In this document: in pieces, positions 26,172-33,762 of the stretch
Layout: each line of letters starts with the position of its first letter
Numbering within the stretch: position 1 is the first letter of the stretch
Assembly (NCBI RefSeq): GCF_045862395.1
Contig: NZ_AP023087.1
Span: 3,472,001 to 3,536,000 of the forward strand
Direction of reading: 5' to 3'
From: Marinicellulosiphila megalodicopiae
GTDB taxonomy: Bacteria; Pseudomonadota; Gammaproteobacteria; Pseudomonadales; Natronospirillaceae
DNA length: 64,000 nucleotides
Notes under the pieces: model-generated
Seen by the model: only the letters and a program-made list of their open reading frames with translations
Databases searched by the model: none
Told to the model about the DNA's origin: nothing
Made by a program: the position numbers and the translations under genes

Positions 26172-26465
26172 ATTTCATTATTTTATTTTTTATTTTGCAT
26201 TTGAGCCTGCATGTCAAATGAAAAGCTGCACCCTCGATATCTTAAATGGGTCATCCAGAGAACCAATTAAATATCAAACCAAAAAAATACTAAATCATAA
26301 AACGTCAAATGATCTAAAATCAGAACAGGCATCTTCAATGAATTCGACAACACTTCTAGAATTATGCGGCCTGTCCTATCTTTAATTAAATGATGACTTT
26401 CTATTTCAATAATTTTTTCATACTATGAAAGCTAGAAATACAACATTAATATATGGTCAATCAAT
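26172..26465. other. Intergenic region before the FGE-domain gene, nothing coding recognised
   Basis: About 290 AT-rich bases with no convincing gene. A frame at 26158-26385 overlaps the terminator hairpin and has no ribosome site or recognisable sequence. The promoter of the next gene should lie here. Confidence 0.4.
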
Positions 26466-27929
26466 ATGCATACTCAAAAAAGCCTAAATATAATAAAAAA
26501 TCATCATGAACCGGATATTATTGCTCCTGGACTTCTACATATTTCAAAAAATGTTATTACAATGGATAACTTAATTGCGGATATCGAAAAACATCTAGAT
26601 GATAACTTTCGTTTTACAAATAAATACAACCAACAAAAAATTCATTTCCATACTCAAGAAAAAACATTAGATTACACAAACATCAAAAACCCTCACTTTT
26701 ATATTATTCAATCTATTAAAGCTTTAGTAGAAAAAGAATTTTCATTTTTCTTATTCAAACCACTATTAAATGACAATATTTTTGCATTATTGATTATAGC
26801 TAACCAAGAATTTGAGACGTTCATTCAGTCTAATGGATTATGGTTTGATAAGCATTTTAGTCGATTACAAGATGATTTTGATGGATTTTCTGAATTAAAT
26901 AACAATATAAAAACGGAAAATTCTTCAGAAAAATTAATACAACAATCTAGAGAAGAATATGTTCGACAAACCCAGAGAGCTGATCGAATTACAAACACTT
27001 CGTACTTTATGATGGCAGTCTTAATTGTTGCATTAAGCATCGGCACTTATATTATTTATTTGAATATTACAGGTAAATGGGAAATTAAATCCAAACAATT
27101 TACGCATTACCTTACTCAATTTTCTAATAAAGAAAAAAACCCTTACGATCAATTAAATCAATACGTAGGTAATTTAGTGCCAATACCTACAGGGTCTTTT
27201 ATGATGGGTCATGAAGATAAAGATTTTTTAGACAATTCATCCCCTAAACACAACGTGACACTCAATTCCTTTTTAATGATGGAAACTGAATTGACGTTTG
27301 CACACTGGGATCTTTGTGTTAAAGACAATGTTTGTTCAGAGCCAGATGATAACAGCTGGGGAAGAGGCCAAAAGCCAGTAATCAATATCAGTTATAATCA
27401 AATAACACAGCAATATATTCCATGGTTGTATTCCAAAACGGGGTATAGATTTACGTTACCCAGCGAGTCTCAATGGGAATATGCAGCACGTGGCGGTACT
27501 CAAACAAAATATTCATTTGGCGATGACATTAATTGTAATCAAGCTCATTTTGGGTTTAATGGCAACCATAGAACATTTGATTCTAGTAATGATTGCCTAA
27601 AAGAATCAGGACAATCAAGTTCAGTAAAACAGTATCCTCCCAATGAGTATGGGTTATATGACATGCATGGAAATGTTGCTGAATTAGTAGCAGACCAATT
27701 TATGCAAAATTATGAAGGGGCGCCTACTGATGGCTCTATTTGGTACAACTTAGCGATAGGTGAAATGTATAAAGATAATATCCGCCCCGTCATGGCAGTA
27801 ACACGAGGTGGCTATTTTGGAAGCTCTAAAAATACTTTACATGTCGCTAGAAGAGATCAACGAACTCCCAGCAATGGAATGAGACATACCGGTTTTCGTT
27901 TAGCACTTAATGAAGAAATAGAAGATTAA
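26466..27929 (+). CDS. Membrane-anchored FGE-sulfatase-domain protein, TagR-like T6SS accessory
   Basis: The 487 residues have a cytosolic N-terminal half of about 180 residues of unknown type, a membrane helix near 180-200, and a C-terminal formylglycine-generating-enzyme-like domain: IPTGSFMMGHEDKD, LPSESQWEYAARGG, YGLYDMHGNVAEL, TRGGYFGSS and TGFRLAL. The domain faces the periplasm by topology. Proteins with this domain (TagR and relatives) accompany T6SS loci and act in post-translational control by the Ppk/Fha pathway. No PpkA, PppA or Fha gene was found in this locus, so the exact role here is uncertain. It is transcribed away from the T6SS genes. Confidence 0.75.
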   Translation: MHTQKSLNIIKNHHEPDIIAPGLLHISKNVITMDNLIADIEKHLDDNFRFTNKYNQQKIHFHTQEKTLDYTNIKNPHFYIIQSIKALVEKEFSFFLFKPLLNDNIFALLIIANQEFETFIQSNGLWFDKHFSRLQDDFDGFSELNNNIKTENSSEKLIQQSREEYVRQTQRADRITNTSYFMMAVLIVALSIGTYIIYLNITGKWEIKSKQFTHYLTQFSNKEKNPYDQLNQYVGNLVPIPTGSFMMGHEDKDFLDNSSPKHNVTLNSFLMMETELTFAHWDLCVKDNVCSEPDDNSWGRGQKPVINISYNQITQQYIPWLYSKTGYRFTLPSESQWEYAARGGTQTKYSFGDDINCNQAHFGFNGNHRTFDSSNDCLKESGQSSSVKQYPPNEYGLYDMHGNVAELVADQFMQNYEGAPTDGSIWYNLAIGEMYKDNIRPVMAVTRGGYFGSSKNTLHVARRDQRTPSNGMRHTGFRLALNEEIED

Positions 27930-28136
27930 TAATCCCTTCCTTGAAATATTTATTAATTCAAAAGAGTGAAGTTAAGCTAGGACGGCAACTTAACTTAATC
28001 GATCATTAGTTTAATTAAGATGGTTTAAAGCAATTTCTTTCGATTTTGTTTAACGCTTTCCGCTTCAGGTTTAACAAACACTCATAAATTAAATTAATGT
28101 GTTTAAATAAAGATAGGCAACTTTAATTCGGGCTGT
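27930..28136. other. Non-coding region beside a transposase remnant
   Basis: No intact gene is visible. It may contain further decayed parts of the insertion sequence whose remnant is at 28137-28260. Confidence 0.3.
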
Positions 28137-28260
28137 TTGCGCTAGAAAATGAACATAATCAGAATCATCACCAATTTCTAAACATCACTTTAATCTTCTC
28201 ACCTACTAGTGGGTTAAATACATCTCTTTTATATTTAGCAGGTAAAAATAGGTGATACAT
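28137..28260 (-). pseudogene. Remnant of an IS200/IS605-type TnpA transposase
   Basis: On the minus strand, from 28260, the frame reads MYHLFLPAKYKRDVF, matching the conserved HLVF-KYRR start of Y1 (HUH) transposases, and then stops. In another frame EIGDDSDYVHFLAQ (28178-28137) matches the block carrying the conserved HFL/HVHF metal-binding motif. The two blocks are joined by a frameshift and a deletion of the segment between them, and no tyrosine block follows. It lies between the TagR-like gene and the 3' end of the T6SS cluster. Confidence 0.6.
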
Positions 28261-28386
28261 CAGAAGCGCTACATTGTGTCATTTGTCGATATATTCGCTC
28301 ATGCAAATACTTTACAAGATTACGTCGCAAGCATCGAGGTACTAAATCCAGAGGGAATAAGCTAAATAAAAAAATTTAAACATAAA

Positions 28387-28647
28387 TCACTTTAAACTTT
28401 GAGCTAATTTCTCTTGAGCTTGTGCAAGTGCATTAGCTAATGATTGCTGCAATTCATAGGCATTAGCAATTGAAATAACAATACGGTTTGACACCGTAGC
28501 ATGCCCAGGCATTGAACGATGCACATTCCCAAACTCCATTACCACCTCGCCTTGGCCTACGAAAACATTGGCGATATCTCTGTATACGTATTCAAGGTCA
28601 GGAGCTATATGGGCTTGAATTTTTTGTTTTTGATCTGATTCATTCAT
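28387..28647 (-). CDS. Small protein, DUF3467-like, last gene of the T6SS effector module
   Basis: The 86 residues have the layout of the DUF3467 family: an N-terminal YRDIANVFVGQGEVVMEFG segment, a short variable loop, NRIVISIANAYELQQSL and a C-terminal helix. The family has no assigned biochemical role. It lies 34 bases after the DUF4150 gene, on the same strand, and is the last gene before the transposase remnant. Its position suggests an accessory or immunity-like partner, which is inference only. Confidence 0.55.
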   Translation of the reverse strand: MNESDQKQKIQAHIAPDLEYVYRDIANVFVGQGEVVMEFGNVHRSMPGHATVSNRIVISIANAYELQQSLANALAQAQEKLAQSLK

Positions 28648-28681
28648 ATTAAATTATCTTATTTAATTAATTAATTATTGA

Positions 28682-29092
28682 TTAACTCATTACCATAACT
28701 TTAACCTGACTTGGCGCCATAGAAGCTCCAAATGCACCAGGGGACATGCCATTTTGACCTGTAGGGTTTAACATTCTAGTAACTGGTAATCCACCAAACA
28801 TTGTTTTAACACTACCCATTAAATGTTTTGAAGGTCCCATCATCATTCCAGACATTGGATTCATCATAACACCTGCATTATCACCATTACTCATAGGCGT
28901 GATTGTCATTAAGTTATGTGCAGGCATGGCCATAACTAAAACTTTAAACTGTGAAGGTATTGCAGTCATTGGTAATGCAATATTTGGATATGGTATTGGA
29001 GTAGGTATCGGACCAGCTGGTGATGGCACTGGCGTTAAACAGACATCAGGCATTGCGAAATTCAACCCTGCCATTTGAGTATTTACAAACAT
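28682..29092 (-). CDS. PAAR-like DUF4150 protein
   Basis: DUF4150 proteins are PAAR-like tips that sit on VgrG and carry T6SS effectors. The 136-residue product has the family start (FVNTQMAGLNFAMPDVCLTP), the proline-rich PAGPIPTPIPYPNIA, and glycine/methionine-rich turns down to GAFGASMAPSQVKV. It is a stand-alone domain with no toxin fused to it. It lies 9 bases after the DUF3540 gene in the same operon. Confidence 0.88.
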   Translation of the reverse strand: MFVNTQMAGLNFAMPDVCLTPVPSPAGPIPTPIPYPNIALPMTAIPSQFKVLVMAMPAHNLMTITPMSNGDNAGVMMNPMSGMMMGPSKHLMGSVKTMFGGLPVTRMLNPTGQNGMSPGAFGASMAPSQVKVMVMS

Positions 29093-29101
29093 GTTATTCT
29101 C

Positions 29102-29755
29102 CTATCCCATGTGAATGCGTTCGCCATCGATGCGCATATCTTGTTTAGCTGTAATTACAGCTTGATCTGAATGAGATGTATAATTTTTACGTATTTTTTG
29201 TATAAGGTTACCAATATTTAAAGTCTCTACATTTTCAACCCAACGTACTAATACATCTGTTTTTTGACTAATATGCTTAGCGATAACATTCAAAGAATTC
29301 GTAGATAAAGTTGTATTTTGTGTATATGCATCTATGTCTTTTGCATTAGCTTTGAGCTTACCTGTATTAATATCTATATTAGAAGACGTCATATTTACAC
29401 TACCCGAAAATACTTGAGTTTTTTCAGCTGTCATCAAATTAATATCTTTACTTGCTAACAAATCAAACTGACCTTTAGGTAATTGCATTTTCAAATCACT
29501 TGGAAATGATAAAGTCATTTCTTGACTTAAAGGCCTTTCCAAAATCGCAAGTACATAATATTCAACGCCTACTACATTGACTAATACAATATCATTTATT
29601 TGAGGATCGACAATACAACTAAATGCTTTGCTTGAATTAATGACACCTTCACCTGTATCAATAAGAATACAATTATCTGAAACACTTTTTACTTGTGCCT
29701 TTAAAGAACTGCAATGATCTTGATTGCCATGTAAAGGCGTTATTTTAGTATTCAT
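29102..29755 (-). CDS. DUF3540 protein of the T6SS effector module
   Basis: The 217 residues match the DUF3540 layout: an N-terminal beta domain (DNCILIDTGEGVINSSKAFSC, DIVLVN), then a repetitive beta region resembling the needle part of VgrG (LASKDINLMTAEKTQVFSGSVNMTSSNIDI broken into short strands), ending DMRIDGERIHMG. It regularly occurs with DUF2169 and DUF4150 genes. The role is unproven; a spike or carrier component that pairs with the PAAR-like tip is the natural guess. Confidence 0.82.
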   Translation of the reverse strand: MNTKITPLHGNQDHCSSLKAQVKSVSDNCILIDTGEGVINSSKAFSCIVDPQINDIVLVNVVGVEYYVLAILERPLSQEMTLSFPSDLKMQLPKGQFDLLASKDINLMTAEKTQVFSGSVNMTSSNIDINTGKLKANAKDIDAYTQNTTLSTNSLNVIAKHISQKTDVLVRWVENVETLNIGNLIQKIRKNYTSHSDQAVITAKQDMRIDGERIHMG

Positions 29756-29792
29756 AATTCACCATTTTCAATTATATAAATTTTCATTTTTT

Positions 29793-30854
29793 TTAAGCTA
29801 TAAACTTTTCAGCTTTCGCTTTTTTTTCATCTGTTGCTAATGCTTCAATTTTATTAGAATCTTGCCAATTTGTTTTGTAATCACTGATTTCATGAAGATT
29901 AGCTCTATATAATTTGGCGTTATCAATTAAAGCTTCGTCCAAATTTGCATGTGAGAAATCAACATAAGTTAAATCTGCCTTTGTAAACAAAGCCCCATTA
30001 CAATTTGAGCTTGTAAACTGAGCTTGTTCCATTTTTGTATTACGAAAGTCACAAAATGAAACATTAGATTCATTAAATAAAGCCTGCTTTGCCTCTGCTT
30101 TAAAAAAAATACCACCTTTTATATTAGCTTCAATAAATAAACAATTATTCACAATCGATTCAGTAAAATCTGCTCCTGTAAGTTCCGCATTAGTAAATCC
30201 ACATTGAGATATATCTAATTTAGAAAACTTGGCATTAACTAATTTAGTCTCATTAAATTGGCACATTTTTAAAGTAAGGTTTGAGAAATCATAATTGCTT
30301 AAATCCGCCTTCATAAAAAAGACCATATCCAGAACTGCCCCCATGAATTTTATATCTTTTAATTCAGGTTCAAGAAAATTTGATCGAAATTGTTTAGATT
30401 GACTAAAATCAGCGTTATTCAGTTTCGCATTTAAAAAATTGCTATTTTCAGTTTCAATACCCACCATACAAACATCAGTCATATTTGGATTTATAAAACT
30501 GGTATTCTTTAAATTACTACCACTAAAATCTGCTCCTACAAAGGAAGCATCAACAAAATTAGAATAACCAAAGATTGAATTAACTAATAACGACCGATCA
30601 AAAACAGGATTAATAAAGGATGCCAAAGAAAAATCTGCCTGACTTAAATTGGCCTGCGTAAAATCACAATCAACAAAACTGCACTCTTTTAAATTACAAC
30701 CTGAAAAATTTGAAGAAGTAAAATTTACTTTATTAAACATACCGCCAGACAAGTCTGATCCTTGATAGTCATTATTAGACAAATCAAGTTCAGAAATAAT
30801 TGGAAGTTCAGAACCTCCTTTAATAGCATTTACTAATTGAATTTTATCCATCAT
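29793..30854 (-). CDS. Pentapeptide-repeat protein
   Basis: Nearly the whole 353-residue protein consists of pentapeptide repeats of the A(D/N)LxX type (for example GADFSGSNLKNTSF and GADFTESIVNNCLF), expected to form a right-handed quadrilateral beta helix about 30 coils long. A short non-repeat start precedes them and an Asp/Lys-rich tail follows. Its start overlaps the stop of the DUF2169 gene as ATGA, so translation is coupled. Some pentapeptide proteins mimic DNA and bind gyrase; nothing here proves that. By context it is an effector, carrier or scaffold of the T6SS. Confidence 0.8.
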   Translation of the reverse strand: MMDKIQLVNAIKGGSELPIISELDLSNNDYQGSDLSGGMFNKVNFTSSNFSGCNLKECSFVDCDFTQANLSQADFSLASFINPVFDRSLLVNSIFGYSNFVDASFVGADFSGSNLKNTSFINPNMTDVCMVGIETENSNFLNAKLNNADFSQSKQFRSNFLEPELKDIKFMGAVLDMVFFMKADLSNYDFSNLTLKMCQFNETKLVNAKFSKLDISQCGFTNAELTGADFTESIVNNCLFIEANIKGGIFFKAEAKQALFNESNVSFCDFRNTKMEQAQFTSSNCNGALFTKADLTYVDFSHANLDEALIDNAKLYRANLHEISDYKTNWQDSNKIEALATDEKKAKAEKFIA

Positions 30855-33670
30855 GCTGGCCGCCAGTCTTTTAATATAGTCTGTTCTAAGTCTGCATCAG
30901 TAAAATCAGTTTGTCCAATTGTACAATCTAAAAAATTCACACTATACAGATTTGCTTCATTAAATTTAACACCAGATATTTTTGCTTTATAAAGAGAACC
31001 TTCCATTAAATTTATTTTAATCATATTACTATTTGTTAAATCAGTTTTATTGAATTGAGTTTGTACAGCAATAGCTTTTTCAAAATTCGAATCTTTAAGA
31101 TTAGCCCCACCAAAATCTGTTTTATTTAATTTAGCTTGATTAAAATTTGCCTTATATAATTCACAATCCCGAAAATTTGACTCAGCAACTTCCGCTAAAA
31201 AAAAGGATGTATTTAACAATGAACAGCCACCAACAAATCGAACATTTTTCATTAAAGATTGATCGAAGCAAGAACCATCAGCTGTTGCTTTAACAAAATT
31301 AACCCCACTCAAATTTGAGTTTTTGAAATTACTATTTTTCATAATTGGATTTACAAAATTCGAACCACTTAGATCTGTACCAGAAAAGTCGCATCTACTA
31401 ACATCCAAATCAATAAATACATTTTTCCGCATATCTGAGTTTATAAAGCTTACTTGTTCAAAAGATGTTTCTAAAAACACATCTTGTTTTTCAGCCATTT
31501 TACAATTATTAAACTGTGTATTTTTTATATTCGACTTACTTAATGTGGCTCCTGTCAAATCACAATTAATAAATTGTACATTTTCAAATTTAATTGATCC
31601 TAAATTAGCATCTTTAAAATTGACGTTTTCAAATTTAGTCTGCTTAACTATGGCATTACATAATATTGTATTGCTAAGATTTACATTACACAAATTAGTA
31701 CCAGTTAAATTTGTATATTCAAGATAAGAACCCTCTAAATCAACTTCTTCTAAATTCAATTCAGACAAATCCACAAACGCATAATCACCATGGGTAAGTT
31801 CACCACCAGAATTAAGCGTATTAATAAACATACCTCGGATACTACTCTCTCTACCTTCATGTGGAGATCGCGCATTTTCAATATAATGCGCCCCTAGACG
31901 ATAACTATCTTTAGCTATATTCAGCCCAGCTAGAGTTTGCTTTTCAAGTTCAGAATTTTCATTTGCTTTTTGAATTCGTATCAACTGATCTTGAGATAAC
32001 CCCATAGATTGCATCATTAATAATTGTTTTTGTAATTCGGATTTTTGCTCTTTTATTTGCAACAAAATACCTTCAACGTTTACTCTAGGTAATATCGGTG
32101 GCAATTCCATTTCAATCAAAACTTTTTCAAGTTGTTGAACCTGCTCTAAAGTACCCCCATCCATCTGTTTGAGCTTAACAATTTGTGAGTTAAGCTGTTG
32201 CTTAGCTTCAGATTTTTTATCAATTTGTAACTGATCCATGTGTTCTCTTAAATCATCCATAGCTTTAAGATTAAGTTTCGTTAGATCTGGTTTATTTGGA
32301 TCATTAGGCATACTTGGCAGTATTTTGTCAGATAATTCTTTTATTTTCTTAATATCAGGATCGATCTCAGCAGGACCAGATTTACTTATTTTTAATTGAT
32401 TTTGTATGTCTTCAATTTTTTGTCTTTCTAGACTCCCTTCCTCCATCGTCTGTTTCAACTGTTCAAATTGTTCCGATGCTTGCTTTTCAGCCTCATTTTT
32501 CTTTGTTTCCCCATAGGTTTCAAGATTGGATTTCGCTAATAACTCTAATGGAAAATCTGAATTCTCACTCATATTTTCAAAACCACAAGTTGTTCCCAAA
32601 GGAATCAATGGTGATGTATGCATTAAATATTTAATGGATTCCTCTGGATTGAGACGTAAATCTAATTCATTTTGATAATGCTCTCTAGAGCGTAATTCAT
32701 CAGATCTACTCTCATTTGCTATTAGAATTTGCTTTATATCTGTAGCATCGTCTTCATTTATTCTTATAGTACCTCGATGAATTAGAATACCCAATTCAGA
32801 TTCAGGAAAGAACCAAACAGTATCAAGGTTTGTAGGAATTTCTTTAAAGACTATTTTATTATCGATCTCATGGTTTACAAAAACACGTGCGAACACATCG
32901 GGTAATTGACCAATAATTACAGATTTTTCAGGGTGCATATTTTTAATTTCAAAATTTTCACCACCTTTTAAATACTCTGCAAATTGTTGATCATTCGGGG
33001 TGTCATTGAAAAATTGATAATCAAAATCTTCAGGTAACCCTGGCATTCTGGTTTCAATATATTTTTGATCATAGGTGCCCCCATACTTCATCCGTTGTTC
33101 ACACATCAAATCAATACGATTAAAGCTGGCTGGACTTGGCTTATCTGAAGGTGAACCAATTAATTGATTAGGATATTCTAAATTAGGCAAATATTGTAAA
33201 CACCCTAAATTTCCATCAATATCATCAACGCCTTTTCCCAAAGGATTACTTGATATGTTTTTTCCTCCGAATGCATTCTTATAACTTACAGGCATTTCTG
33301 AAAATAATTCGGGCTCAGAGAGCGCCCATACCCCTAATCCTTTTATCCAATGACGATCACCATAAACATTCAATTTTTTAGTTAACGATCCTAATGTAAC
33401 ACTCACATTATGAGCGTTTGTCTTTTCTCCTTTCGGAGTAAAACAGCTACCATGAACTAAAAATTCAGCATTTTTTTTAGGCATGCCTGTATCAAATAGT
33501 TCATTTTTACCTAGTAGATTTCCAATTGTTTGCCAAATATCCTGTTCGAGTTTTGCAGAATTAGTATTTAAATCAAATCCCCACAAAACAGAAACAGTTA
33601 AGAAATGGTTATTTTTCTCACTAAAACATCGATATAACAAACTCGAATGTAGACTTTTTATAATATTCAC
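30851..33670 (-). CDS. DUF2169 domain fused to coiled coil and pentapeptide repeats (T6SS adaptor)
   Basis: The 939 residues have three parts. Residues 1 to about 330 are a DUF2169 domain (NHFLTVSVLWGFDL, KNAEFLVHGSCFTP, YGDRHW, FGG near 130, CEQRMKYGGTYD), a family of T6SS adaptors that help load effectors onto VgrG/PAAR. Residues about 390-600 are charged and helical with coiled-coil character. Residues about 610-939 are pentapeptide repeats (NLEEVDLEGSYLEYTNLTGT). The last part is homologous in style to the next protein. The promoter region holds a hairpin that is also a perfect CRP-type palindrome at 33724-33739. Confidence 0.82.
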   Translation of the reverse strand: MNIIKSLHSSLLYRCFSEKNNHFLTVSVLWGFDLNTNSAKLEQDIWQTIGNLLGKNELFDTGMPKKNAEFLVHGSCFTPKGEKTNAHNVSVTLGSLTKKLNVYGDRHWIKGLGVWALSEPELFSEMPVSYKNAFGGKNISSNPLGKGVDDIDGNLGCLQYLPNLEYPNQLIGSPSDKPSPASFNRIDLMCEQRMKYGGTYDQKYIETRMPGLPEDFDYQFFNDTPNDQQFAEYLKGGENFEIKNMHPEKSVIIGQLPDVFARVFVNHEIDNKIVFKEIPTNLDTVWFFPESELGILIHRGTIRINEDDATDIKQILIANESRSDELRSREHYQNELDLRLNPEESIKYLMHTSPLIPLGTTCGFENMSENSDFPLELLAKSNLETYGETKKNEAEKQASEQFEQLKQTMEEGSLERQKIEDIQNQLKISKSGPAEIDPDIKKIKELSDKILPSMPNDPNKPDLTKLNLKAMDDLREHMDQLQIDKKSEAKQQLNSQIVKLKQMDGGTLEQVQQLEKVLIEMELPPILPRVNVEGILLQIKEQKSELQKQLLMMQSMGLSQDQLIRIQKANENSELEKQTLAGLNIAKDSYRLGAHYIENARSPHEGRESSIRGMFINTLNSGGELTHGDYAFVDLSELNLEEVDLEGSYLEYTNLTGTNLCNVNLSNTILCNAIVKQTKFENVNFKDANLGSIKFENVQFINCDLTGATLSKSNIKNTQFNNCKMAEKQDVFLETSFEQVSFINSDMRKNVFIDLDVSRCDFSGTDLSGSNFVNPIMKNSNFKNSNLSGVNFVKATADGSCFDQSLMKNVRFVGGCSLLNTSFFLAEVAESNFRDCELYKANFNQAKLNKTDFGGANLKDSNFEKAIAVQTQFNKTDLTNSNMIKINLMEGSLYKAKISGVKFNEANLYSVNFLDCTIGQTDFTDADLEQTILKDWRPA

Positions 33671-33717
33671 AGTTTTCGGCTCAATGACTAGTATATTTTA
33701 AATTAATTTAGAACTTT

Positions 33718-33742
33718 AAAAATTGTGAATATTCTCACAATT
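33718..33742 (-). promoter_or_regulatory. CRP-type palindrome TGTGA-N6-TCACA, also a possible vgrG terminator
   Basis: AATTGTGA at 33721-33728 and TCACAATT at 33735-33742 form an 8-bp inverted repeat with a 6-base loop. Its core is the exact CRP consensus half-sites. On the minus strand the hairpin is followed by TTTTT, so it could also end vgrG transcription. It lies between the vgrG stop and the DUF2169 gene, with a TAAAAT -10-like element about 35 bases downstream of its centre. Confidence 0.55.
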
Positions 33743-33762
33743 ATCAAAGCAGAATATTCGAT

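Noticed and set aside
26158..26385. 75-codon frame after the barrel protein gene
   Set aside because: It starts inside the terminator hairpin, has no ribosome site and no recognisable sequence.
31323..31727. 134-codon plus-strand frame inside the DUF2169-pentapeptide gene
   Set aside because: Pentapeptide repeats give periodic codon patterns that keep the opposite strand open; it is a shadow frame.
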